Assembly: GCA_002422265.1 (NCBI GenBank)
Contig: DIUB01000050.1
Coordinates: 26,608-52,558, forward strand
Origin: Geobacter sp. UBA6169
GTDB lineage: Bacteria > Desulfobacterota > Desulfuromonadia > Geobacterales > Pseudopelobacteraceae
Direction: 5' to 3'
DNA: 25,951 nucleotides
Below the pieces are notes generated by a model, which saw only the letters and a program-made list of their open reading frames with translations, was not told the origin of the DNA and did no database searches. Position 1 is the stretch's first letter; each line of letters starts with the position of its first letter. This document shows positions 7,887-15,575 of the stretch, piece after piece. The position numbers were made by a program, and so were the translations under genes.

Positions 7887-10004
7887 ATGGCCTTTCCTTC
7901 TGAAATACAGCAGCAGGTGTACGATCTGCTTTCCCGCAGCTCCAATCTGGCCATTGTGCCGGCTGAGCCGGTTGAGCAGCCGGTTGCCCTTGGCCAGCAG
8001 GTTCTGACTCTGGCGCCGGGCCAGCGGGTGACGGCTGAAGTGATGGGGCAGCCGCAGGCCGGCAAGATACCGGTGCAGATCGGTAACCAGCAACTGCAGT
8101 TGGATCTGCAGATGACCGTGCGTCAGGGGCAGAACCTAGAGCTGACTTTTGTCGGCAATGACCCCAGGCCCACCTTTGCCCTTGCCCGGCCCGGTGTTAC
8201 CGCCCCGCCGGTCAGTCTGACCGATGCCTCCCGCCTCCTTTCGCTGCTGGTGGGCAATGAGCAGTTCATTGATCCGCGCCAGCGTTCATCCCTGCAGAGC
8301 ATCAGCGACCTGCTGCGTCAGGCCAGCAGCTCGACCAATGCTCTGGCCGGTTTTCTGGATGATTTTCTGACCTACCGTGCTGACGGGCGCTCAGTGGTCT
8401 TGCCGCCGGGCGGTTTGCTGGACCGGCCCGGCCAGTCGGTTGGTGATGAACTGCGGCAGCCTCCCGGCCAAGGAGCCGGCCAGACCGTTAAAACAACGGT
8501 TTTTGAGGATGCTGCTTCAAAGCTGTTGATGAATCTGGCTCAGCGGTCCCGTCTGAGCCTGGTGGATGTGGTCAATCACCCGCTGGCCCCGCTGCCGTTG
8601 CAGCCGGGTGAAGAGGCCAACGCCCTGGTGCAGGGACGGCTGCCCGGTGGTCGGGTGCTGGTGCAGCTGGCAGGCGAATCGTTAGAATTGCAGCTTGCCA
8701 AGCCGGTGGTGCAGGGGGAGATCCTGCGGCTGGCCCTGGTGACGCAGCAGCCCAAGCTGGTGTTTGCCTTGCTTGGTCAACCGGTGCGGGATCAGCCCGG
8801 CCTGGTCAGTGACGCCGCCCGTTGGATGAGCGCCATGGTGGGCAAGGAGGAAGGACAGACCGAGGTACAGCGGATGGTCTTGGGCCGACTGCAGCAGGTA
8901 ATAGACAATCTGCCCCCTGGTTCATCGGCTCTGGCAGCCATTATGGACGATGCCATGCTGTATGGTGCCTCGGCCGCCCTTTCGGCCAGGTCGCTGCAGA
9001 ACCGTTCTGCTCCGGTTGACGGTAAGGCTGATGAGGGGATCATGAAGCTGCTGCAGGCCTTGATGCATGGTAGCCGCCTTGCCCTGGTTGAGCCGCAGGT
9101 AAGCAGTGAGGCGGTCAAGGCGTTTGCGCCGGGGCAGCAGTTAAAGGGCGAGGTGCTGCAGTCGCTGGGTGGAGGCCGGTTTCTGGCGCAGGTTGGTGGT
9201 CAGGCCTTTGAGGTGCTGCTGCCCAAAGGGATGCGGCCGGGGGATCGGCTGAACCTGTTTTTTGTGGGAGACGATCCGCCAACCTTTTTGCTGGTGCGCT
9301 ACGGCAAAGGGGGGGACGCCTTGGTCAGCCAGACCGGCCGCTGGATCAGCAGCCTGCTGGGGATGCAGAACCAGACCGCACCACTGGCTGAAGGGCTTGG
9401 TATCCTGCGGACTCTGCTGCAGAACGCGCCGTCCGATCCGGCCCAGCTTGAACAGGTGCTGAAACAGGGACTGAAGGAGAGCGGCCTGTTCTATGAGTCG
9501 CATCTTGCCCGCTGGTTCAGCGGTCAGTATCCGCTGGAGCGGTTGCTGCAGGAACCCCAGGGGCGGCTGTCGCCGCAACAGGGTGGGGAAACCGCTGCCC
9601 GGCAGACCGGGGCACAGCAGCCGGTGCCGGAGGGAAGTGATCCACGCACCCTGCCGATGGTCAAGGAACAGCTGGCAGCTCTGCAGACCGGCCAGCTGCT
9701 GTTTCAGGGGGAGCTGTTTCCCGGCCAGCAGATGGAATGGCGGATCAGGGAGCGCGAAGGCCGAGGACGCCAGGGCGAGCAGGAGCAGGGGCAGAGTTGG
9801 GAGACTTCGCTGGCACTGCATCTGCCGCGTCTGGGACAGCTACAGGCCGTGCTGAACCTGCAGGAAAACCGCCTGGATCTGCAGATTACGACCGATGATC
9901 CTGCAACGGCTCCCCTGCTTGAGGGGGAGGCGGCAGGGCTGCAGGAGCAGCTGCTGGCTGCCGGACTTGAGCCGGGAACGTTTAAGGTGCAGCATGGCTC
10001 GTGA
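7887..10004 (+). CDS. FliK-like flagellar hook-length control protein with a triplicated module
   Basis: A 705-aa protein, Gln-, Leu- and Gly-rich. The last 115 residues have the look of the Flg_hook domain of FliK: LALHLPRLGQLQAVLNL near 642, then LDLQITTD and a run ending in LLAAGLEPGTFKV. Before it are three copies of one module, about residues 10-165, 205-365 and 382-535. Each has a helical start (LL..SR-L-LV), an LxPGQ turn, a beta-rich part (EV...GG..L.Q.GGQ), the phrase FVGNDP/FVGDDP or its relic, and an SDAARWxSxLxG helix. It overlaps the FlhB-C-like gene by 11 bases. By analogy with Bacillus YlqG/YlqH, the pair may act in the export switch. The Shine-Dalgarno is poor. Confidence 0.75.
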   Translation: MAFPSEIQQQVYDLLSRSSNLAIVPAEPVEQPVALGQQVLTLAPGQRVTAEVMGQPQAGKIPVQIGNQQLQLDLQMTVRQGQNLELTFVGNDPRPTFALARPGVTAPPVSLTDASRLLSLLVGNEQFIDPRQRSSLQSISDLLRQASSSTNALAGFLDDFLTYRADGRSVVLPPGGLLDRPGQSVGDELRQPPGQGAGQTVKTTVFEDAASKLLMNLAQRSRLSLVDVVNHPLAPLPLQPGEEANALVQGRLPGGRVLVQLAGESLELQLAKPVVQGEILRLALVTQQPKLVFALLGQPVRDQPGLVSDAARWMSAMVGKEEGQTEVQRMVLGRLQQVIDNLPPGSSALAAIMDDAMLYGASAALSARSLQNRSAPVDGKADEGIMKLLQALMHGSRLALVEPQVSSEAVKAFAPGQQLKGEVLQSLGGGRFLAQVGGQAFEVLLPKGMRPGDRLNLFFVGDDPPTFLLVRYGKGGDALVSQTGRWISSLLGMQNQTAPLAEGLGILRTLLQNAPSDPAQLEQVLKQGLKESGLFYESHLARWFSGQYPLERLLQEPQGRLSPQQGGETAARQTGAQQPVPEGSDPRTLPMVKEQLAALQTGQLLFQGELFPGQQMEWRIREREGRGRQGEQEQGQSWETSLALHLPRLGQLQAVLNLQENRLDLQITTDDPATAPLLEGEAAGLQEQLLAAGLEPGTFKVQHGS

Positions 10005-10272
10005 ACGAAGGTCCCCGGATCAGCGGATGGCTGCGGCCCTGTCGTACAAGCAGGGCTTTTATGCGCCGGTGGTGGTTGCCAAGGGTAAGGGGGTGATGGC
10101 CGAGGCGATCATTGCCTGTGCCAAGGAGGCCGGGGTGTATGTGCATGAATCGCCCGAGCTGGTAACCCTTTTGATGCAGGTGGATCTGGATGAGCATATC
10201 CCGCCGGAACTGTACCGGGCAGTGGCGGAACTGCTGGTCTGGCTGTACAAGATTGAAGGAAAGCAATCGTAA
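9994..10272 (+). CDS. FlhB C-terminal-domain homologue (FlhX/YlqH-like)
   Basis: A 92-aa soluble protein matching only the cytoplasmic tail of FlhB after its NPTH autocleavage site. Conserved segments are AAALSY, APVVVAKGKG, the helix AIIACAKEAGV, ESPELVTLLM, then the family signature IPPELYRAVAELLVWLYKI. There are no membrane helices and no NPTH. FlhB_C gates the switch from rod/hook to filament export; free-standing copies can substitute for or modulate that domain. The ATG at 9994 has AAGGTG upstream and lies inside the end of the FliK-like gene (11-base overlap), so the two are translationally coupled. That fits a FliK-FlhB_C functional pair. Confidence 0.88.
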   Translation: MARERRSPDQRMAAALSYKQGFYAPVVVAKGKGVMAEAIIACAKEAGVYVHESPELVTLLMQVDLDEHIPPELYRAVAELLVWLYKIEGKQS

Positions 10273-10273
10273 G

Positions 10274-10306
10274 TCAAGGGTCAAGGGTCAAGGGTCAAGG
10301 GTCAAG
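10274..10306 (+). repeat. Heptanucleotide tandem repeat (TCAAGGG)
   Basis: Four perfect head-to-tail copies of TCAAGGG at 10274, 10281, 10288 and 10295, followed by a partial fifth copy (TCAAG) from 10302. The array begins two bases after the FlhB-like stop codon and ends about 57 bases before the phosphohexomutase start codon. Copy number could change by slippage. Confidence 0.9.
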
Positions 10307-10363
10307 AAGTTGTCAGCCCTGTGTCTCTCGTCGTCTTGCCCCTGCTTTATTGGGGGGACATAT

Positions 10364-11770
10364 ATGCAGATAACATTCGGTACTGACGGCTGGCGCGGGG
10401 TTATAGCCCGCGAGTTTACCTTTGATAACCTGTCACGGGTGGCCCAGGCCACTATGGACTGGATGAACCGTGAAGGCCTTGCAAAACAGGGCCTGGTGGT
10501 GGGGTATGACCGCCGTTTTCTGTCGCTTGAGTTTGCCCGCAGGGTGGCGGAGATAGCTGCCGGTAACGGCATCAAGGTGCTGCTGGGTGAAGAGGTGGCG
10601 CCTACGCCGGCGGTTTCATGGGCGGTTAAGGAGCATGGTGCCGGTGCCGGTGTTATGATTACGGCCAGCCACAATCCGCCCATCTACAACGGATTCAAGA
10701 TTAAGGAGAGCTTTGGCGGCTCGGCCCGGCCGGAAACCACCCTGCTGCTGGAGCAGATTGTGGCGTACAACCAGGAGGAGGGGCGTGGTGTCAGTTCTCG
10801 TCCCTTTGATGAGGCTTGTCGCAGCGGCCTGATCGAGCTGGTTGACCTTTCAAACCAGTATTTGCGGCAGTTGAGCCATCTGGTTGACCTTGAGGCGATC
10901 CGCAAGGCTGCCATACCGGCCCTGGCTGATCCGATGTACGGTGCCGGGAGCGGCTGTTTCAAGCGGCTGCTGGATATGGAGGAGATTCATGATCTGGTGA
11001 ACCCTTCCTTTGGGGGCAGGGCGCCGGAGCCGATCGGCGAGAATCTTCAGGAGCTCTGCAGTCTGGTGGGAAGCGGCAGGTACCGGGTCGGGCTGGCCCT
11101 TGACGGTGATGCCGACCGGATCGGCGCCGTGGATGAGACCGGTGCCTTTTTCTCGTCCCATGCCATCTTCACCCTGTTGCTGAAACATCTGCACGAGCGA
11201 AAGGGGCTGACCGGCGAGGTAGTCAAGACCGTTTCATCGACCCGGATGATCGATCTGTTGGCTCAAAAATACGGGTTGACCCTGCATGAAACACCGATCG
11301 GCTTCAAGCATATCTGCGAGCTGATGCTGACCCGGCCGGTACTGATGGGGGGTGAGGAGTCGGGGGGGCTGGGTATAACCGGGCATATCCCAGAGCGGGA
11401 TGGCGTGTTGATGGGGCTGCTGTTGCTGGAGACCATAGCCGCAACCGGCAAGGGGCTGCGTCAGCAGCTGGACGAGATCATGGATGAGATCGGCCGGTTC
11501 TCCTACCGCCGGGTGGATACCCATATCACCCCGGAGGCAAAAGAGTTGCTGCTGCAACGGCTGAAGAACGATCCGCCAGTGACGATTGCCGGCCGTGCTG
11601 TCAGCAGCACCAACTTCAGTGACGGGTTCAAGTTTGTGTTTGACAACGGTGACTGGCTGCTGATCCGCCCCTCCGGCACCGAGCCGGTGTTGCGGCTCTA
11701 CAGTGAGGCCGGCGAATCAACCATGGTGGATACGCTGCTGCGGGCCGCTCACCAGATAGCCGGCCTGTAG
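10364..11770 (+). CDS. Phosphoglucomutase/phosphomannomutase family protein
   Basis: Moves phosphate between C1 and C6 of a hexose phosphate. The ATG at 10364, with GGGGGGA just upstream, gives 468 aa; a longer frame from 10190 would run through the FlhB-like gene and the heptamer repeat. All four active-site loops are intact: the phosphoserine loop TASHNP (S102), metal-binding DGDADR (247-252), sugar-specificity GGEESGG (329-335) and phosphate-binding RPSGTEP (435-441). Substrate cannot be fixed among glucose, mannose and glucosamine phosphates. GEESGG is common in phosphoglucomutase/phosphomannomutase types, and the glucan phosphorylase upstream makes glucose 1-phosphate a plausible substrate. 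Confidence 0.93.
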   Translation: MQITFGTDGWRGVIAREFTFDNLSRVAQATMDWMNREGLAKQGLVVGYDRRFLSLEFARRVAEIAAGNGIKVLLGEEVAPTPAVSWAVKEHGAGAGVMITASHNPPIYNGFKIKESFGGSARPETTLLLEQIVAYNQEEGRGVSSRPFDEACRSGLIELVDLSNQYLRQLSHLVDLEAIRKAAIPALADPMYGAGSGCFKRLLDMEEIHDLVNPSFGGRAPEPIGENLQELCSLVGSGRYRVGLALDGDADRIGAVDETGAFFSSHAIFTLLLKHLHERKGLTGEVVKTVSSTRMIDLLAQKYGLTLHETPIGFKHICELMLTRPVLMGGEESGGLGITGHIPERDGVLMGLLLLETIAATGKGLRQQLDEIMDEIGRFSYRRVDTHITPEAKELLLQRLKNDPPVTIAGRAVSSTNFSDGFKFVFDNGDWLLIRPSGTEPVLRLYSEAGESTMVDTLLRAAHQIAGL

Positions 11771-11773
11771 ACG

Positions 11774-11944
11774 GTGAAGCAGCTGCTGACCCTGGTCTGC
11801 GTCAGCTGTCTGATCGGTGCTGCGCTCTATCCGCTGCTGCTGCTGGGGGTGGGCAGGAGGCTTGATTGGCTGGTTGAGGCGGCGTTGCTGACAGCGGGTG
11901 GCGGTACGTTGTATCTGCTGGTACGCTACCGCCGATCATGGTGA
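11774..11944 (+). CDS. Small predicted two-helix membrane protein (56 aa)
   Basis: GTG at 11774, three bases after the phosphohexomutase stop, opens a 56-codon frame ending at TGA 11942-11944. It encodes a Lys start, a hydrophobic helix (LLTLVCVSCLIGAALYPLLLL, about residues 4-24), a charged turn (GRRLDWLVE), a second helix (ALLTAGGGTLYLLV) and a basic end (RYRRSW). The positive-inside pattern places both ends in the cytoplasm. There is no clear Shine-Dalgarno, so it would rely on coupling. Its 3' end overlaps the convergent cheA-like gene by nine bases. I know no homologue, and it could be chance. Confidence 0.45.
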   Translation: MKQLLTLVCVSCLIGAALYPLLLLGVGRRLDWLVEAALLTAGGGTLYLLVRYRRSW

Positions 11945-13576
11945 AGCGATACAGTTTTCGCCGTACAGGCGCAGCAGTTCCGGCAGGTCAAGGATCAGGG
12001 CGATGGCGCCATCCCCCAGAATGGTAGCGCCGGAGATGATACGGGCATCGCGATACAGCCGTCCCAACGGTTTGATGACCGCCTTTACCTCTCCCACCAG
12101 TTGATCAACTGCCAACCCCACCCGCCGTCCTTCCTGTCTGATCACCACGGCAAAACGTGAGAGAGGGGGGATGGTGTCCGGCGTGGTGATGCTGCGCAGG
12201 TCAAGGCAGGGAAGCGCTTCCCCCCGGATATTCAGATAGCCCCGCTGCAGCAGTTCTTCGCTGCTCTCCGGCGGCAGATCAATGGTCTCATCAACCTGCT
12301 CCATCGGCAGGATGTAGTATTCACTCCCCACCGCTACCATGAATCCGTCGATCAGTGCCAGAGAAAGGGGCAATCGCAACTGGAAGGTGGTTCCCTGTCC
12401 CTCGGTGCTGCGTACCTCAATCTTACCCCGCAGTTCCTCAATGGTCCGTTTGACCACATCCATACCGACACCGCGGCCGGACAGCATGGTCGCTTCTTCC
12501 ATGGTGGAAAAACCCGGTTCAAAGATCAGGGCAAGCGGATCCCGATCAGCGGTCTCAAACGGACGGATCAGGCCACGCTCAACTGCCCGGCGCAGTACCC
12601 GTTCGCGACTGATGCCACGTCCGTCATCCTGCACCTCAATCACGATACAGCCGGTTTCCTGAAAGGCGTTCATACTGATTAGGCCGGTGGACGGCTTGCC
12701 CAGGGCCTGCCGTTCTGACGGCAGTTCGATGCCATGGTCGATGGCGTTGCGGATCAGATGCACCAGCGGTTCCCGCAGCCGCTCTGCCAGTACCTTGTCC
12801 AGTTCGGTCTCAAGTCCGGCCGTGGCCAGCTGGATCTTTTTGCCGCTTGCAGCCGACAGGTCATGCACCAGACGCTGGAAGCGCCGGAACAGGTCCCCCA
12901 CTGGCACCATCCTGAAGACCATGGCTCGTTCCTGGATTTTTTTGACCAGAAGCGATACCGATGATGCCGACTCCAGCGAGGCGCTGTCGCTCAGCCGTTT
13001 GATGTGGGACTCAAGTTCGGAGGTGGCGGTGACCAGCTCAACCACCAGGTTGATCAGCTGATCCAGCTTCTGGGCATCAATCCGCACCACCTTCTGGGCG
13101 GCTCCGCTCTGTCCGCTTACGGTCTCTTCAGCAGTGACGCTCGGATCAGACTCCGGTAACTCTGCATCGGAAGAAGCATCAGGTGGCGGCAGGGGCTGCC
13201 AGTTGGCGATCAGGGCGGTCAGCTGGCTGTGGCGAGACGGCAGTTCGGTGCTGCCTTTTTCAAAAAAGACGACCAGGGTTTTGATATGGTCGTGGCACTG
13301 CAGAAACAGGCTGACCAGGTCAGAGGAGAGAGGGATACCGTCTTCGCGGATCCTGACCAGCAGGTGTTCAAGGGCGTGACAGAAGGATTCTACCTGATCA
13401 GCTCCGACAATGCCGGAAGAGCCTTTGATGGTATGGATGGCCCTGAAAAAGCGGTTGAAATCATCGCCGATTGCCGGTGCAGACTCCAGTGTCAAAAGGG
13501 CTGATTCAACCTCGGCCAGCATTTCGGCCGACTCCAGTGCGTAGGCTTCGCGCAGTTCTGCCAGTTCGTCATGCAT
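11936..13576 (-). CDS. CheA-type chemotaxis histidine kinase lacking a clear P2 domain
   Basis: Histidine kinase that would phosphorylate CheY in response to receptor signals. The ATG at 13576 has GGGAGATGG upstream and gives 546 aa, against about 650 for E. coli CheA. The Hpt domain is residues 1-115, with phospho-acceptor H48 in RAIHTIKGSSG. A Pro/Ser/Glu linker of about 45 residues follows where P2 would be. Then come the dimerisation helices (QLINLVVELVTATSELE), the ATPase with N-box HLIRNAIDHG, DDGRG and GRGVGMDVV, and a CheW-like regulatory domain to the end. It overlaps the diguanylate cyclase stop by 8 bases and is the last gene of a four-gene operon. No CheW gene is nearby. Confidence 0.93.
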   Translation of the reverse strand: MHDELAELREAYALESAEMLAEVESALLTLESAPAIGDDFNRFFRAIHTIKGSSGIVGADQVESFCHALEHLLVRIREDGIPLSSDLVSLFLQCHDHIKTLVVFFEKGSTELPSRHSQLTALIANWQPLPPPDASSDAELPESDPSVTAEETVSGQSGAAQKVVRIDAQKLDQLINLVVELVTATSELESHIKRLSDSASLESASSVSLLVKKIQERAMVFRMVPVGDLFRRFQRLVHDLSAASGKKIQLATAGLETELDKVLAERLREPLVHLIRNAIDHGIELPSERQALGKPSTGLISMNAFQETGCIVIEVQDDGRGISRERVLRRAVERGLIRPFETADRDPLALIFEPGFSTMEEATMLSGRGVGMDVVKRTIEELRGKIEVRSTEGQGTTFQLRLPLSLALIDGFMVAVGSEYYILPMEQVDETIDLPPESSEELLQRGYLNIRGEALPCLDLRSITTPDTIPPLSRFAVVIRQEGRRVGLAVDQLVGEVKAVIKPLGRLYRDARIISGATILGDGAIALILDLPELLRLYGENCIASP

Positions 13577-14495
13577 CGACCATCTCCCGTGGGGCGGTGA
13601 GACAACAGACCCGGTTACGACCCAGATGTTTTGCCTGGTACAGCGCATAATCTGCCCGTCTGATGAGGCTGTCAGCCGTGTCATCGGGTAGTTGTCCGGC
13701 AACACCGATACTTGCCGTAACAGTCAACTGCCGATCAATGCAGCAGAGGGGGGTTGCCGCAATCTGTGCACGGCAGCGCTCAGCCAGGCTGTGGGCCTGG
13801 TCAAGCGGGGTTTCCGGCAGGATGCAGCAGAACTCTTCGCCGCCGTATCTGCCCAGAATGTCGATACTGCGCAGATTCTTGCGTAGTTCTGCGGCAAAGC
13901 CTCGCAGGGCATAATCACCGCTGAGGTGCCCGTAGGTGTCGTTGATTTTTTTGAAATGGTCGATATCAAGCAACAGGATGCTTACGGAGTTGCCGTGGCG
14001 ACGGCTGCGTTCCAGTTCCTCCTGCAGTCGCTGGTCCAGATACCGGCGGTTGTAGATACCGGTCAGGCCATCGGTTTTGGCCATGGTGGCCAGCTTTTCT
14101 TCATAGATGACAAAGTCGGTGACATCCTGCACGGTGATATAGACGCCAACGATCTCTCGCTGCTCGTTACGCAACGGGCCGACGGTGCAGTTCTGCTGCA
14201 TCTGGGGCAACTGGCCGTGGGAACCGTGCGGATTTCTCATCGGAAAGAGGAATTTGTGCAGCTTTTGTGAGTAGGAGGCGTAATTGCCGAAGGACAGCAC
14301 CCCTTTGACAATCCGTAAAAAACTGCTTCGGGACAAGTCGGGAAAGGTCTCACAGACCTGACAGCCCACCACGTCAGCAGCGCTGATGCCTGAGTGCAGT
14401 TCCATCCAGCGGTTCCAGCCGGTCACCTTCAGATCGCGATCAAGGGTCACCAGGCCGAGATTGATGGTCTCAAATATCTGTCGGTATTCATGCAT
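13569..14495 (-). CDS. PAS-GGDEF diguanylate cyclase
   Basis: Soluble 308-aa protein that should make cyclic di-GMP from two GTP. Residues 3-130 are PAS-like (IFETINLGLVTLDRDLKVTGWN at the start, VGVYITVQDVTDFV at the PAC end), a possible small-molecule or redox sensor. The GGDEF domain spans about 140-300. LLLDIDHFK gives the metal aspartate D177, the active loop is GGEEF (218-222, a functional variant), and the product-inhibition site RxxD is intact as RSID (209-212), five residues before GGEEF. It overlaps cheC upstream and cheA downstream by the same 8 bases. Its own Shine-Dalgarno is weak (GGAG is 13 bases away), so it probably depends on translation of cheC. Confidence 0.93.
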   Translation of the reverse strand: MHEYRQIFETINLGLVTLDRDLKVTGWNRWMELHSGISAADVVGCQVCETFPDLSRSSFLRIVKGVLSFGNYASYSQKLHKFLFPMRNPHGSHGQLPQMQQNCTVGPLRNEQREIVGVYITVQDVTDFVIYEEKLATMAKTDGLTGIYNRRYLDQRLQEELERSRRHGNSVSILLLDIDHFKKINDTYGHLSGDYALRGFAAELRKNLRSIDILGRYGGEEFCCILPETPLDQAHSLAERCRAQIAATPLCCIDRQLTVTASIGVAGQLPDDTADSLIRRADYALYQAKHLGRNRVCCLTAPREMVDA

Positions 14496-15129
14496 GTGGG
14501 CCGAGAAACTCCGCTATGGCCTGCTTGAGCCAGGGCATGATGCTGTACTGGCTGACTAGGAACAGATAGCCGCTGACATTGTACTGCTCAAAGTCAAAGA
14601 CGGTTTTGAACAGGATGGCGAACGAGTCTGATGATTGAACCACACTGTGCAGGGTCTCGTGAATCTGGTCCTGACCGAAAAAGCGCGGGGGGGCATAGGT
14701 GACCACATCTCCCAGCATTTCAGCTATCTTGCCGACGCAGGCACCGATGATGATGTTGCCGATCTCCACCAGTGTCTCTTTTTCCAGCAGATCAATATCG
14801 TAATTGTCACCTATCAGAGACATTTCGCCGTCAAATATCTTGAGCAGCTTGCGTCCTTCTCCATGGGGAAACACCAGAAAGCTGCCACCGTTTAGCTTGC
14901 CACTGAAAAATTGGGTGATCATGCTCATGTCGGTGGTATCGGGGATTTCCTGATTGATAAAATTGATCACCTCATGGGATTCAAGGACGGCAATGTGAGG
15001 AACCGACAGGATGACATGCAGGTTGATGATTTCGGCCAGATCGGCAGCGGCGCTGCCAAAACCGATGTTCATGATCTCCTGCAGGGCATCCTGTTCAAGC
15101 TCGGTCAACTCCCGCGCTGGATCTTTCAT
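14488..15129 (-). CDS. cheC: CheC-like chemotaxis phosphatase
   Basis: Dephosphorylates CheY-P. The 213 aa are close to the size of Bacillus/Thermotoga CheC. Both copies of the CheC signature are present: D14-x3-E18-x2-N21-x22-P44 (DALQEIMNIGFGSAAADLAE, in full 14-33) and E118-x3-E122-x2-N125-x22-P148 (VEIGNIIIGACVGKIAEML). Two intact sites distinguish CheC from CheX or FliY relatives. There is no CheD gene in the window, although CheC usually partners CheD. Its ATG overlaps the cheY stop as ATGA, and its end overlaps the diguanylate cyclase start by 8 bases. Confidence 0.88.
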   Translation of the reverse strand: MKDPARELTELEQDALQEIMNIGFGSAAADLAEIINLHVILSVPHIAVLESHEVINFINQEIPDTTDMSMITQFFSGKLNGGSFLVFPHGEGRKLLKIFDGEMSLIGDNYDIDLLEKETLVEIGNIIIGACVGKIAEMLGDVVTYAPPRFFGQDQIHETLHSVVQSSDSFAILFKTVFDFEQYNVSGYLFLVSQYSIMPWLKQAIAEFLGPHA

Positions 15130-15500
15130 GATGCGGCTCCTGCTGCCAGGGCGCGGTCAAGCTCGGCCTGTACCACTTCTTTGACCGGCGGCTTCTTGAC
15201 TACGGCAAAGGCTCCCAGTTCGGTGACCCGCTCAATGGTGCGGCGCTGGATGTCGGCGGTAAGGATGATGACCCGTGCTGTGGGGTCGATGGTGCGTATC
15301 TCTGCCAGGGCAGTGATACCGTCCATACCGGGCATGGTCAGATCCATAAAGGTCACATCAGGGCTGAAGGACTGGTAAAGGGCAACGCCTTCCGCGCCGT
15401 CCTTGCCTTCTGTTATTTCATGGCCGGCTTCTTTGGGAAGGCAGCTCTTGAGGCTCATCCGGGCTACTACTGAATCGTCGACAATCAGGATTTTGGCCAT
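15126..15500 (-). CDS. CheY-like single-domain response regulator
   Basis: A 124-aa receiver with no output domain. It has the acidic pocket VDDS (8-9), phospho-acceptor D53 in FMDLTMPGMDG, conserved T81 (ILTAD) and the lysine of VVKKPP near 103. The double proline after the lysine resembles CheY proteins of Bacillus-type chemotaxis. It is first in the operon with cheC, the GGDEF gene and cheA, so CheA is the probable phosphodonor and CheC the phosphatase. The ATG at 15500 has GGAGGAA eight bases upstream. Confidence 0.93.
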   Translation of the reverse strand: MAKILIVDDSVVARMSLKSCLPKEAGHEITEGKDGAEGVALYQSFSPDVTFMDLTMPGMDGITALAEIRTIDPTARVIILTADIQRRTIERVTELGAFAVVKKPPVKEVVQAELDRALAAGAAS

Positions 15501-15547
15501 CCTGTGTTCCTCCGCGCTGATACGGTTTGTTGCTGCGTGTATGAATG

Positions 15548-15575
15548 ACTATACCAGAGAAATCTGCGGATGCAA
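15548..15575 (-). promoter_or_regulatory. sigma70-type promoter of the cheY-cheC-GGDEF-cheA operon
   Basis: On the minus strand TTGCAT (15575-15570), 16 bases, then TATAGT (15553-15548) with an extended -10 TGG directly before it. The predicted start near 15541 leaves a 40-base leader to the cheY ATG. The rest of the 306-base divergent gap (15501-15806) holds the MCP promoter and no other gene that I can see. Confidence 0.6.

Noticed and set aside
9141..9821. 226-codon minus-strand frame inside the FliK-like gene
   Set aside because: Leu/Gln/Pro-rich mirror of the Gln/Leu-rich coding strand, with no start signal. The sense frame shows internal repeats and a Flg_hook-like end.
10190..10363. 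N-terminal extension of the phosphohexomutase
   Set aside because: It would run through the FlhB-like gene and the heptamer repeat. ATG 10364, with GGGGGGA upstream, gives the normal family start (ITFGTDGWRG).
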